64,000 nucleotides of DNA from Pseudomonas bohemica (lineage in GTDB: Bacteria; Pseudomonadota; Gammaproteobacteria; Pseudomonadales; Pseudomonadaceae). Positions within the stretch are counted from its first letter, which is position 1. Every line of letters starts with the position of its first letter. The DNA is taken from positions 49,985-113,984 of the forward strand of contig NZ_NKHL01000119.1 in NCBI RefSeq assembly GCF_002934685.1. The letters run 5' to 3'. Both the position numbers and the translations under genes were made by a program. Below the pieces are notes generated by a model. It had not been told where the DNA came from and did not search any database. It worked only from the letters and a program-made list of their open reading frames with translations. Below are positions 17,949 to 26,122 of this stretch, one piece after another.

Positions 17949-18041
17949 GCCACGAGCTGCAAGCTCAAAGCTTTCAGCTCCGTGGGTCGAACAGAATTTG
18001 ATTTTCTTGCAGCTTCAAGCGTGTCGCTTGAAGCTGCCGCG
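17949..18041. repeat. Paired hairpins between gltB and gltD
   Basis: Two inverted repeats fill the 109-base gap. The first has arms CCACG-AGCTG and CAGCT-CCGTGG (one-base bulge, about 17950-17984). The second is perfect: GCAGCTTCAAGC (18009-18020), five bases, GCTTGAAGCTGC (18026-18037). They have the look of short intergenic REP-like elements and may modulate the gltB:gltD ratio by mRNA processing or partial termination. Confidence 0.6.
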
Positions 18042-18053
18042 AAGAGGCTCCAA

Positions 18054-19472
18054 ATGGCTGAACGTCTGAGTAACGACTTCCAGTTCATCGATGTCGGGCG
18101 CAAAGATCCGAAGAAGAAACTGTTGCGTCAACGCAAGAAAGAGTTCGTGGAAATCTACGAGCCCTTCAAACCCCAGCAATCGGCCGATCAGGCCCACCGC
18201 TGCCTGGGTTGCGGCAACCCTTACTGTGAATGGAAATGCCCTGTGCATAACTTCATTCCCAACTGGCTCAAGTTGGTGTCCGAGGGCAACATCCTCGCTG
18301 CCGCCGAGCTGTCGCATCAGACCAACACCCTGCCGGAAGTCTGCGGCCGGGTATGCCCTCAGGATCGTCTGTGCGAAGGTGCCTGCACCCTCAACGACGG
18401 TTTCGGCGCGGTCACAATCGGTTCGGTGGAGAAGTACATCACCGACACCGCCTTCGCCATGGGTTGGCGTCCGGACATGTCGCGTGTAGTGCCGACCGGC
18501 AAGCGCGTGGCGATCATCGGCGCGGGCCCGGCGGGTCTGGGTTGCGCCGACGTGCTGGTGCGCGGTGGCGTGACGCCAGTGGTGTTCGACAAGAACCCGG
18601 AAATCGGCGGCCTGCTGACCTTCGGTATCCCGGAGTTCAAGCTTGAAAAGAGCGTGCTCAGCCACCGTCGCGAAGTCTTTAGCGGCATGGGCATCGAATT
18701 CCGCCTCAATACCGAAATCGGCAAGGACATCACCGTCGAGCAGTTGCTGCAGGAGTACGATGCCGTGTTCATGGGCATGGGTACCTACACCTACATGAAG
18801 GGCGGCTTCCCCGGTGAAGACCTGCCGGGCGTGCACGATGCGCTGGACTTCCTGATCGCCAACGTCAACCGCAACCTGGGTTTCGAAAAGTCGCCGGAAG
18901 ACTTCGTCGACATGAAAGGCAAGAAGGTCGTGGTACTCGGTGGCGGCGACACGGCGATGGACTGCAACCGCACCTCGATTCGCCAGGGCGCCAAAGCCGT
19001 GACCTGTGCCTATCGTCGCGACGAGGAAAACATGCCGGGCTCGCGCAAGGAAGTGAAGAACGCGAAAGAAGAAGGCGTGAAGTTCCTCTACAACCGTCAA
19101 CCGATCGCCATCGTTGGCGAAGACAAGGTAGAAGGCGTGAAGGTGGTCGAGACCCGTCTTGGCGAGCCTGACGCCCGCGGGCGTCGCAGCCCTGAGCCGA
19201 TTCCGGGTTCCGAAGAAATCATCCCGGCCGACGCCGTGGTCATCGCTTTCGGCTTCCGCCCAAGTCCGGCGCCGTGGTTCGAACAGCACAGCATCGAGAC
19301 CGACAGCCAGGGTCGTGTGGTCGCGCCGGAGCAAGGCAAGTTCAAGCACCAGACCAGCAACCCGAAAATCTTCGCCGGTGGCGACATGGTCCGTGGTTCC
19401 GACCTGGTCGTGACTGCCATCTTCGAAGGCCGTAACGCGGCTGAGGGGATTCTGGATTACCTGGGCGTGTAA
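18054..19472 (+). CDS. gltD: Glutamate synthase (NADPH) small subunit
   Basis: Oxidises NADPH through FAD and passes electrons via 4Fe-4S clusters to GltB. The N-terminal cysteine set C50-x2-C53-x4-C58-x3-C62 (in HRCLGCGNPYCEWKCP) and a second set (CGRVCPQDRLCEGAC) are intact. A FAD Rossmann motif (IIGAGPAGLGCAD, about 155) and an NADPH Rossmann motif (VVVLGGGDTAMDC, about 295) follow. 472 residues. Start chosen at ATG 18054 (MAERLSNDFQF) with AGAGG ten bases upstream; the frame is open back to 17982 through the hairpin region, which is not plausible protein. Confidence 0.96.
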   Translation: MAERLSNDFQFIDVGRKDPKKKLLRQRKKEFVEIYEPFKPQQSADQAHRCLGCGNPYCEWKCPVHNFIPNWLKLVSEGNILAAAELSHQTNTLPEVCGRVCPQDRLCEGACTLNDGFGAVTIGSVEKYITDTAFAMGWRPDMSRVVPTGKRVAIIGAGPAGLGCADVLVRGGVTPVVFDKNPEIGGLLTFGIPEFKLEKSVLSHRREVFSGMGIEFRLNTEIGKDITVEQLLQEYDAVFMGMGTYTYMKGGFPGEDLPGVHDALDFLIANVNRNLGFEKSPEDFVDMKGKKVVVLGGGDTAMDCNRTSIRQGAKAVTCAYRRDEENMPGSRKEVKNAKEEGVKFLYNRQPIAIVGEDKVEGVKVVETRLGEPDARGRRSPEPIPGSEEIIPADAVVIAFGFRPSPAPWFEQHSIETDSQGRVVAPEQGKFKHQTSNPKIFAGGDMVRGSDLVVTAIFEGRNAAEGILDYLGV

Positions 19473-19481
19473 ACGCCGATT

Positions 19482-19570
19482 CTGTAGGAGCGCGCTTGCC
19501 CGCGATGACGATGTATCAGTCACCGTTCCAGTGTCTGGAATCTCGCATCGCGGGCAAGCGCACGCCTACA
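19482..19570. repeat. REPIN (paired inverted REP), GTAGGAGCGCGCTTGCCCGC class
   Basis: Left arm TGTAGGAGCGCGCTTGCCCG followed by CGATG, and its inverted partner CATCGCGGGCAAGCGCACG then CCTACA, about 40 bases apart. This is the Pseudomonas REP doublet, located just after gltD. Confidence 0.85.
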
Positions 19571-19609
19571 CACCCAATCGTTCTGCTGCGACAAATCGCC
19601 CTCATAAAT

Positions 19610-19637
19610 AAAAGGCACGGCACCGACCGTGCCTTTT
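19610..19637 (+). terminator. Rho-independent terminator after gltD
   Basis: An 11-base perfect stem, AAAAGGCACGG and CCGTGCCTTTT, with the loop CACCGA; it ends in four T. It separates gltBD from hemE. Confidence 0.75.
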
Positions 19638-19684
19638 GCGTTGGTGTCTGAGAAAATGCCCGCACTTTTTTTCCGGATGCCGAC

Positions 19685-20749
19685 ATGACTGCCCTGAAGA
19701 ACGACCGTTTCCTTCGCGCCCTGCTCAAGCAACCTGTAGACGTCACGCCGGTATGGATGATGCGTCAGGCCGGTCGCTACCTCCCGGAATACCGCGCCAG
19801 CCGCGCCAAGGCCGGGGATTTCATGAGCCTGTGCATGAACCCGGCTTTCGCCTGTGAAGTCACGCTGCAGCCGCTTGAGCGTTACCCGCTGGACGCCGCG
19901 ATCCTCTTCTCCGACATCCTCACCGTGCCCGACGCGATGGGCCTTGGCCTGTATTTCGAAACCGGCGAAGGCCCGCGTTTCAAGAAAACCGTCAGCACCC
20001 TGGCCGACATCGAGGCCTTACCGATACCCGATCCGCAGAAGGACCTGGGCTACGTCATGGACGCCGTCAGCACCATTCGCCGCGAGCTGAATGGCCGTGT
20101 GCCGCTGATCGGTTTCTCCGGCAGCCCCTGGACCCTGGCGACTTACATGGTCGAGGGCGGCTCGTCCAAGGATTTCCGCAAATCCAAGGCCATGCTCTAT
20201 GACAACCCGCAAGCCATGCACCTGCTGCTGGACAAGCTGGCACAGTCGGTCACGGCCTACCTCAATGGCCAGATCCTCGCAGGCGCACAAGCCGTGCAGA
20301 TCTTCGACAGTTGGGGCGGCAGCCTTTCGGCGGCGGCCTATCAAGAGTTTTCCCTGGCCTACATGCGCAAAATCGTCAGCGGCCTGATTCGTGAGCACGA
20401 TGGTCGTAAAGTGCCTGTGATCCTGTTCACCAAGGGCGGTGGCCTGTGGCTGGAAAGCATCGCCGACGTGGGTGCCGACGCGTTGGGCCTGGACTGGACC
20501 TGCGACATCGGCGAAGCCCGCCGCCGCGTCGGCAGCAAAGTCGCCCTGCAAGGCAACATGGACCCGACCGTGCTCTACGCGAACCCGCAAGCCATCCGCC
20601 AGGAAGTCGCCAACATCCTCAAAAGCTATGGCAGCGGCACCGGCCACGTCTTCAACCTCGGCCACGGCATCACGCCAGAAGTCGACCCGGCCAATGCGGG
20701 TGCATTCATCAATGCCGTGCATGAGCTGTCGGCGCAATATCACCCGTAA
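19685..20749 (+). CDS. hemE: Uroporphyrinogen decarboxylase
   Basis: Decarboxylates the four acetates of uroporphyrinogen III to coproporphyrinogen III in haem biosynthesis. 354 residues, the standard length. Conserved RQAGRYLPEYR (substrate carboxylate arginine) and the catalytic-Asp segment AAILFSDILTVPDAMG are present, as are SGSPWTLATYM, GNMDPTVLY and the C-terminal GHGITPEV with the active-site His. Cytoplasmic, cofactor-free. It stands alone between two terminators. Confidence 0.96.
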   Translation: MTALKNDRFLRALLKQPVDVTPVWMMRQAGRYLPEYRASRAKAGDFMSLCMNPAFACEVTLQPLERYPLDAAILFSDILTVPDAMGLGLYFETGEGPRFKKTVSTLADIEALPIPDPQKDLGYVMDAVSTIRRELNGRVPLIGFSGSPWTLATYMVEGGSSKDFRKSKAMLYDNPQAMHLLLDKLAQSVTAYLNGQILAGAQAVQIFDSWGGSLSAAAYQEFSLAYMRKIVSGLIREHDGRKVPVILFTKGGGLWLESIADVGADALGLDWTCDIGEARRRVGSKVALQGNMDPTVLYANPQAIRQEVANILKSYGSGTGHVFNLGHGITPEVDPANAGAFINAVHELSAQYHP

Positions 20750-20769
20750 TCGCTGATACGCAGACATGA

Positions 20770-20797
20770 AAGCGCCCGGTCAATGCCGGGCGTTTTC
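20770..20797 (+). terminator. Rho-independent terminator after hemE
   Basis: Stem CGCCCGG / CCGGGCG with the loop TCAATG, followed by TTTTC. Located 23 bases past the hemE stop. Confidence 0.75.
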
Positions 20798-20889
20798 GTA
20801 TGCGGTTTCATGCTGCGGTGATGGCTTGGGGGAGGTGATGGGAAAGATGTGAAACGAACCCGTGTTTTGTACGAAAACGCCGGAGACGA

Positions 20890-22155
20890 TTAAACCTTCA
20901 CGTTCACCGCCAACGGCGGCACTCGCGCCAGTTTCAGCGCAGCGCCCAGCGCCAGGAGCAACAACACGCCAATGAACACGCCGATGCCGTTCCAGCCGGC
21001 GTAATGCCAGAACATCCCGCCGCCGGTACCGGCGACACTCGAGCCGACGTAGTAGCTGAACAGGTACAGCGAAGAGGCCTGGCCCTTGGCTTTGATCGCG
21101 CGGCGGCCGATCCAGCTGCTGGATACGGAATGGGCGCCGAAGAAGCCGAAGGTGAAAATGACGACGCCAATGATCACAACGGCCAGAGGCCTGAACATGG
21201 TGAGTGCCAGCCCCGCGATCATTAGCACGATCACCGCCCATAGCACGTTGCGCCTACCCAGTTTGTCCGCCAGTGCTCCAACCTTGGCCGAGCTGTAGAT
21301 GCCAGAAAGGTATACCACCGAGAACAGCCCCACGACAGCCTGACTCAGGTTGTAAGGATCGGCCAACAGTCGGTAGCCAATGTAGTTGAACAACGTCACG
21401 AAGGCCCCCATCAGCAGGAAGCCTTCCAGAAATAGCCACGGCAGACCGGCATCGCGAAACTGTAGGACGAACCCGTCCAACAGGCTGCGGGCGTTGAGCG
21501 GGCGGGCAGCGAAGTTGCGCGAGGGCGGCAGAATTTTCCAGAACACACAGGCGCCAGCCAGGGAAATGACGCCCATGATCGACAGAGCGATGTGCCAGCT
21601 GACGTAGTCACTGAGCACGCCCGTGATGAGACGACCGCTCATCCCGCCGATGGCGTTACCACCGATGTACAGGCCCATCGCCAGGCCGATGTGCTGCGGA
21701 TGAATCTCTTCGCTCAGGTAGGTCATGGCAACCGCTGCCAGCCCGCTCAGGGACAAGCCGACGAACGCCCGCGCCAGCAGCACGCCCTCCCAGCTCGGCA
21801 TCAGCGCGCTGGCGATGGTGAACAGCGCGGCCGAGAACAGCGAAAATACCATCACCGATTTGCGCCCCAGGCGATCGGATATCGGTCCGGTGATCAGCAG
21901 CCCGATGGCAAGCATGGCAGTGGCAACGGAAAGAATCAGGCTGCTCTCGGCCGCATTGATCGAGAACTCGCGAGACAGCACTGGCAGCATCGGCTGTACG
22001 CAATAGAGCAGTGAAAAGGTGGAGAAGCCGCCGCAAAACAGCGCAAGCACGGTACGAATGAAAGCGGGGGTGTCTTTCTCGATATAGGTGTCACCCAGCG
22101 GAATGGCGGCGTCGATCTCAGTCGCAGACGTGGCGGGGGATGCAGCAGTATTCAC
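20890..22155 (-). CDS. MFS transporter (YnfM/arabinose-efflux-like)
   Basis: Inner-membrane exporter of the major facilitator superfamily with about 12 hydrophobic helices over 421 residues. Motif A between helices 2 and 3 is GPISDRLGRKSVMVF, and a second copy GALADKLGRRNVLW sits after helix 8. Substrate not predictable; relatives include YnfM and small-molecule or drug efflux proteins. A TTG at 22167 is in frame, but GTG at 22155 has GAGG six bases upstream and is preferred. Divergent from a LysR regulator, which probably controls it. Confidence 0.88.
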   Translation of the reverse strand: MNTAASPATSATEIDAAIPLGDTYIEKDTPAFIRTVLALFCGGFSTFSLLYCVQPMLPVLSREFSINAAESSLILSVATAMLAIGLLITGPISDRLGRKSVMVFSLFSAALFTIASALMPSWEGVLLARAFVGLSLSGLAAVAMTYLSEEIHPQHIGLAMGLYIGGNAIGGMSGRLITGVLSDYVSWHIALSIMGVISLAGACVFWKILPPSRNFAARPLNARSLLDGFVLQFRDAGLPWLFLEGFLLMGAFVTLFNYIGYRLLADPYNLSQAVVGLFSVVYLSGIYSSAKVGALADKLGRRNVLWAVIVLMIAGLALTMFRPLAVVIIGVVIFTFGFFGAHSVSSSWIGRRAIKAKGQASSLYLFSYYVGSSVAGTGGGMFWHYAGWNGIGVFIGVLLLLALGAALKLARVPPLAVNVKV

Positions 22156-22269
22156 GGGTAACCTCAAGGGAAGCGAAGCGATGATTGAAAAATCATATAG
22201 CTACCTAACGATTTCCTCCAATATATTGTTCGACCTGTTTGATAGGTTTTACGACCTAATGGTGAGTTC
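22156..22269. promoter_or_regulatory. Shared MFS/LysR control region
   Basis: An AT-rich 114-base divergent gap, in contrast to the GC-rich surroundings. It carries ATAGGT and ACCTAAT around TTTACG (22242-22260), a dyad suitable for a LysR-type regulator, and a related TAGCTACCTAA at about 22198-22208. Confidence 0.5.
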
Positions 22270-23160
22270 ATGGAATTACGTCATCTGCGCTACTTCATCG
22301 CAGTCGCCGAAGAGCTGCATTTTGGCCGCGCCGCGGAGTCTCTCGGCATCTCCCAACCGCCGTTAAGTCAGCAAATCCAGGCTTTGGAAATCGAACTGGG
22401 TGCGCGTTTGTTCGAGCGGACCAACCGACGAGTGGCGCTAAGCGAGGCGGGCCGGCTGTTTCTCGACGAGGCGCGATTGGTGCTGGCTCAGGTCGAAAAG
22501 GCCTCCGATGTCGCCCGCCGCGCACAACTCGGCGAACTAGGCGAATTGAAGATCGGTTTCACCGCGTCGGCGCCGTTCACCTCGACCATTCCGCAAGCGC
22601 TCTTTGCCTTCCGTCAGCGTCGCCCCGATGTACATCTGGCGCTGCAGGAAATGAGCAGCAAGGAAGTCGCCGAGCGGCTGGAGGAAGAATCGATGCAGGT
22701 CGGCATCATGCGTCCGCTGCCCTTGCCGGATTCCCTGGTCGCGGTTGAACTGCTGCGCGAGCCGTTGGTGGCGATTCTGCGTTCCGATCATCCGTTGGCT
22801 GAAGGCAACGAGCGGGGAATTTACCTCAAGGAACTGGCCGGCGAGCCGTTCGTGTTTTTCCCGCGAAACTATGGCAGCGGCCTGTATGCGCAGTTGTTGA
22901 ACCTGGCTCGGGAGGCGGGATTCAGCCCGTTGTTCGCGCAGGAAGCTGGCGAGGCGATGACCATTATAGGTCTGGTGGCAGCTGGACTGGGGGTGACGGT
23001 ACTGCCCGCTTCGTATCAACGCATGCGCATCGATGGCGTTGTCTATCGCACGGTACTTGATCCGGAGGCGACTTCAGCGGTGTGGCTGGTGCAACGCAAG
23101 GACCAGAAATCACCCATGGCCAAGGCGTTCGTCGAGCTGGTGACGCGCAAAGCGGGGTGA
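22270..23160 (+). CDS. LysR-family transcriptional regulator
   Basis: DNA-binding regulator of 296 residues. The winged HTH occupies residues 1-60 (MELRHLRYFIAVAEELHFGRAAESLG, SQPPLSQQIQALE), followed by a linker helix and a periplasmic-binding-type effector domain (about 92-290, beginning KIGFTASAPFTSTIPQAL). It is divergent from the MFS gene at 20890-22155, the classical arrangement for a LysR activator and its efflux target. The inducer cannot be inferred. Confidence 0.92.
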   Translation: MELRHLRYFIAVAEELHFGRAAESLGISQPPLSQQIQALEIELGARLFERTNRRVALSEAGRLFLDEARLVLAQVEKASDVARRAQLGELGELKIGFTASAPFTSTIPQALFAFRQRRPDVHLALQEMSSKEVAERLEEESMQVGIMRPLPLPDSLVAVELLREPLVAILRSDHPLAEGNERGIYLKELAGEPFVFFPRNYGSGLYAQLLNLAREAGFSPLFAQEAGEAMTIIGLVAAGLGVTVLPASYQRMRIDGVVYRTVLDPEATSAVWLVQRKDQKSPMAKAFVELVTRKAG

Positions 23161-23195
23161 TCGTACGGCCTGCCTGCGCGCCCCATTCCAGAAGA

Positions 23196-23681
23196 TCAGT
23201 GGCTCGCTTTGCCTTTGATCGGACTGATGAGATAACTCAGGCCATCGGGCAGGGTGATGCGCAAAACCCCCTCCGAGGCGTAGCTGACCTGCCAACGGTC
23301 CTCGATGGTTCTTCCATGGGGCTGAAGTTGTACGCCAGGGTAGTCGAAGCGTACTTCTTTCTCGGACGTGAACGCGAACAGCACGGCGCCGAACAGCTCG
23401 CGGGCTTCGAAGTCAGCATCGGAGACTGCGCGGTCCTTCCAGCCGTCATTGGTGAGATCCTGCACCGCCAGCACCTCCCCCGTAGCATTGGTGAGAGTCC
23501 AGCGAACGCCGCGATCCCGTTTCCTGGCCTCGACTCGCCATTGCTGATGCTCACCGGCCTGTTCACGCTGCGCATTCACCTGGATCGGGAATTTCAGATG
23601 AGGAATCTGCGCCGGCAGCTGATCCTGGCTGGCACACGCACTGAGCAGCAACACGCAGGCCAATAGCAAAGCTCGAATCAT
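23196..23681 (-). CDS. Small lipoprotein, possible DUF3261
   Basis: 161 residues starting MIRALLLACVLLLSACAS: a short signal peptide with the lipobox LSAC, so an envelope lipoprotein. The C-terminal half (ARELFGAVLFAFTS, LPDGLSYLISP) resembles DUF3261 lipoproteins from memory; the assignment is tentative and no function is claimed. The frame is open 12 codons further upstream, but only the internal Met is followed directly by the signal peptide. Convergent with the LysR gene. Confidence 0.75.
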   Translation of the reverse strand: MIRALLLACVLLLSACASQDQLPAQIPHLKFPIQVNAQREQAGEHQQWRVEARKRDRGVRWTLTNATGEVLAVQDLTNDGWKDRAVSDADFEARELFGAVLFAFTSEKEVRFDYPGVQLQPHGRTIEDRWQVSYASEGVLRITLPDGLSYLISPIKGKASH

Positions 23682-23999
23682 CAGGTTACCTATAAATGGG
23701 GGAAGCGCCTTAAGCATCGCCGCGTTCGGAGAGCCACACGCTGTCGCGCAATGCCGGACATTATCGAGGTGTAACCGGATACTGGCAAATCCTCGACCTG
23801 ATGTGCGTGACGTCGCACAGTTCGGGTTTTCGAGTAATCGTTGAATGCCCTGCGGCGACCTTCCGTGTAGTTCGCTTGCATTTCAGCCATCAGATTTTTC
23901 CGGGACGCTCGCCCTTGTCATGTGGATTGCCTAGACTCGATCCATTCATCGGGTCGCGCAACGATCCTTCAATGCAAGACAGCGACAGGGAGTTTTCAA
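23682..23999. other. Divergent intergenic region, lipoprotein/parA
   Basis: No gene is supported in these 318 bases. The only structure noted is a dyad TGTGCG / CGCACA around TGACGT (about 23803-23820). No convincing promoter pair was found, though TAGACT at 23932 could be a -10 for parA. Confidence 0.4.
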
Positions 24000-24779
24000 A
24001 TGCGGCGTGTGGTGTTCAATCAGAAGGGCGGGGTCGGCAAATCGAGTATCGCCTGTAACCTGGCAGCCGTCAGTGCCCATGAGGGTTACCGGACGCTCTT
24101 GATCGACCTCGACACTCAGGCCAACTCCACGCAGTACCTCACGGGGCTGACCGGCGAGGATATCCCGATGGGCATTGCCGATTTCTTCAAGCAGACCCTA
24201 TCTTCCGGGCCGTTTTCCAAAAAGACTCAGGTCGATATTTACGAAACCCCGTTCGACAATCTCCATGTCGTCACAGCAACCGCCGAGTTGGCCGATCTGC
24301 AGCCCAAGCTCGAGGCCAAGCACAAGATCAACAAGCTGCGTAAGTTGCTGGACGAGCTGGATGACGATTACGAGCGTATCTACCTGGATACGCCGCCCGC
24401 GTTGAATTTCTATGCGGTATCGGCATTGATCGCGGCGGACAGGGTGTTGATTCCCTTCGATTGCGACAGCTTTTCCCGGCAGGCGCTGTATGGCCTGCTC
24501 AAGGAAATCGAGGAACTGAAGGAGGACCACAACGAAGATCTGGAAGTGGAAGGCATCATCGTCAACCAGTTCCAGTCGCGCGCCAGCCTGCCGCAGCAGA
24601 TTCTCGACGAGCTGATCGCCGAGGGCCTTCCCGTGCTGCCGATTTACCTCACTAGCTCGGTGAAAATGCGTGAATCGCATCAGGCCAACATGCCGCTGAT
24701 TCACCTGGATCCGCGTCACAAGCTGAGCCAGCAGTTCGTCGAATTGCACCATTTGCTGGAAAACAATGCGACGCGGTGA
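24000..24779 (+). CDS. ParA/MinD-family ATPase
   Basis: 259 residues with the deviant Walker A KGGVGKS (residues 9-15), LLIDLDTQANST, YLDTPPALNF and VLIPFDCDSFS, typical of ParA/Soj ATPases that position cargo on the nucleoid. No parB-like gene or parS cluster adjoins it, so this is an orphan ParA (a similar solo gene lies near hemE in other pseudomonads), possibly positioning a protein complex rather than DNA. ATG 24000 has AGGGA eight bases upstream; the frame is open to 23922. It converges on the PAAR gene with a six-base gap. Confidence 0.9.
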   Translation: MRRVVFNQKGGVGKSSIACNLAAVSAHEGYRTLLIDLDTQANSTQYLTGLTGEDIPMGIADFFKQTLSSGPFSKKTQVDIYETPFDNLHVVTATAELADLQPKLEAKHKINKLRKLLDELDDDYERIYLDTPPALNFYAVSALIAADRVLIPFDCDSFSRQALYGLLKEIEELKEDHNEDLEVEGIIVNQFQSRASLPQQILDELIAEGLPVLPIYLTSSVKMRESHQANMPLIHLDPRHKLSQQFVELHHLLENNATR

Positions 24780-24785
24780 ACGCTG

Positions 24786-25157
24786 CTACGACGCGCCTTC
24801 TTCGCGCATGGCTCTGCTGAGGCGTTTCGCGCGTTTGCGAGCTACTTCAGCCTGATCCTTGGGGATGTCGATGGTGGCTTCCATGTCGGCCCTCAACTCA
24901 TCCTGGCTGGCGATCAGGCGGTGGTCCCCAACTGGGCAGTCGCAACGCACGATCTGCCCATGCGTCGCGACAGCGTGGAGCTGATCGATATACGTCGGAT
25001 TGCCTTGAGCGATGTATCCCACCTGCTCACAGGCCGCACACCACACCGGGTCACCCATGCGCGCAAGCCGGCGTTCGCCCCAGCTCTGGGTCCCTGATGT
25101 CTGCAGAACCACGCCTGCGGTGGTGGTCGAGTCGCCTTCCCTGATTACCGATGTCAT
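24786..25157 (-). CDS. PAAR-domain protein (type VI secretion spike tip), orphan
   Basis: 123 residues beginning MTSVIREGDSTTTAGVVLQ, the typical opening of PAAR proteins that cap the VgrG spike of the type VI system. Cys/His residues in CAACEQVG, HAVATHGQIVRCDCPVG and DHRLIAS suit the metal-binding cone. After the PAAR cone only a short charged tail remains (DIPKDQAEVARKRAKRLSR), so no fused effector is visible. No vgrG, hcp, adaptor, effector or immunity gene lies nearby. Function as a spike tip is inferred. Confidence 0.82.
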   Translation of the reverse strand: MTSVIREGDSTTTAGVVLQTSGTQSWGERRLARMGDPVWCAACEQVGYIAQGNPTYIDQLHAVATHGQIVRCDCPVGDHRLIASQDELRADMEATIDIPKDQAEVARKRAKRLSRAMREEGAS

Positions 25158-25294
25158 CGTTCGCCGCCTCTGATTTACCTGTAAGTACGGCTAAATCCTA
25201 GGCATTGAAAACGACATCGTGAGTCCGAACAGCGCATTCAGACGTGTCCTACCACCAAAGCAGGCAAGCGCCTCAAGCTCTGAAGAATAGGCCG

Positions 25295-25729
25295 TCAAAT
25301 CCCTTGGCTCGCCAGCCAGGCAATCAATTGCTGTAGCGGCAGGGCACCACTCTGACGCGCCACTTCCCGGCCGTTCTTGAACAGAATCAGGCTCGGAATC
25401 GAACGGATGCCCAACTGCGCCGACAGCTGCTGATTGGCTTCGCTGTCCAGTTTCGCCAACCGCGCCCGCCCACTGAGCTGAGCCGCCGCCTGCTCGAAGG
25501 TCGGCGCAAAGGATTTGCACGGCCCACACCATTCAGCCCAGACATCCACCAGCAGCGGCAGATCGCCCTTGATCTGACTGGCGTAGTCGCCCTGAGTCAG
25601 ATTGAACGGCTTGCTCAACAACACCGGCTGCTTGCAGCGCCCGCACTTGGGCTGATCGGCCAGTCGATCGGCAGGGATGCGGTTCAGCCCATTGCAATGC
25701 GGGCAGGGAATATGAAGAGATTCGGACAT
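25295..25729 (-). CDS. trxC: Thioredoxin 2
   Basis: Cytoplasmic disulfide reductase active in oxidative stress. The N-terminal zinc-binding extension has CPHC (about 9-12) and CGRC (about 29-32), which distinguishes TrxC from TrxA. The thioredoxin domain carries the active site WCGPC and the cis-Pro loop RSIPSLILF. 144 residues, full length. Transcribed alone; the 137 bases between it and the PAAR gene hold nothing recognisable. Confidence 0.95.
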   Translation of the reverse strand: MSESLHIPCPHCNGLNRIPADRLADQPKCGRCKQPVLLSKPFNLTQGDYASQIKGDLPLLVDVWAEWCGPCKSFAPTFEQAAAQLSGRARLAKLDSEANQQLSAQLGIRSIPSLILFKNGREVARQSGALPLQQLIAWLASQGI

Positions 25730-25890
25730 GACAGCTACCTGAATAAGGCTGATGAGGGGTAAGTGGAGCCTGATTGTTGATTTATCAAGCTAAGCCTTGT
25801 CAGGCTGCTGCCACTTCATCGTTTGAGCGGGGACCTTGATGGGATCAAATCGCTTGGTTTTACCGAAAGGACTCCCTCGTTTGCCCGACT

Positions 25891-26094
25891 ATGACTGATG
25901 CAGGTCCGATTGAGCGGGCACAGTACCCCGACAACTATGAAGCCAGGTTAATTGCGCAGATCAATGGCAAGGATGAGCAGATGATGATAGATCCTGGAAA
26001 ACTGCCTACCCTTTTTGAAGTGCTTGCGCGTATGTGGCAATCAGACCGATTGGGTGGCGCCAAAGAAGACGAGGCCGAAGACGATCATAAGTAA
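25891..26094 (+). CDS. Hypothetical small acidic protein
   Basis: 67 residues, MTDAGPIERAQYPDNYEARL and onward, with an acidic Asp/Glu-rich C-terminus. No family recognised. The composition looks protein-like (amphipathic LPTLFEVLARMWQ) and the frame does not mirror a gene on the other strand. A purine-rich AAAGGA lies 19 bases upstream of the ATG, too far for a normal ribosome-binding site. It ends 28 bases before the convergent selO stop. Real gene status uncertain. Confidence 0.45.
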   Translation: MTDAGPIERAQYPDNYEARLIAQINGKDEQMMIDPGKLPTLFEVLARMWQSDRLGGAKEDEAEDDHK

Positions 26095-26122
26095 CCCCTG
26101 CCTGGCGCGGCCCCGTTTTCCC

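Noticed and set aside
14459..18103. Open frame of over 1200 codons on the minus strand opposite gltB
   Set aside because: High-GC codon bias leaves the opposite strand free of stops; the composition (His/Arg/Gln-rich, no domain) is that of an antisense shadow of gltB.
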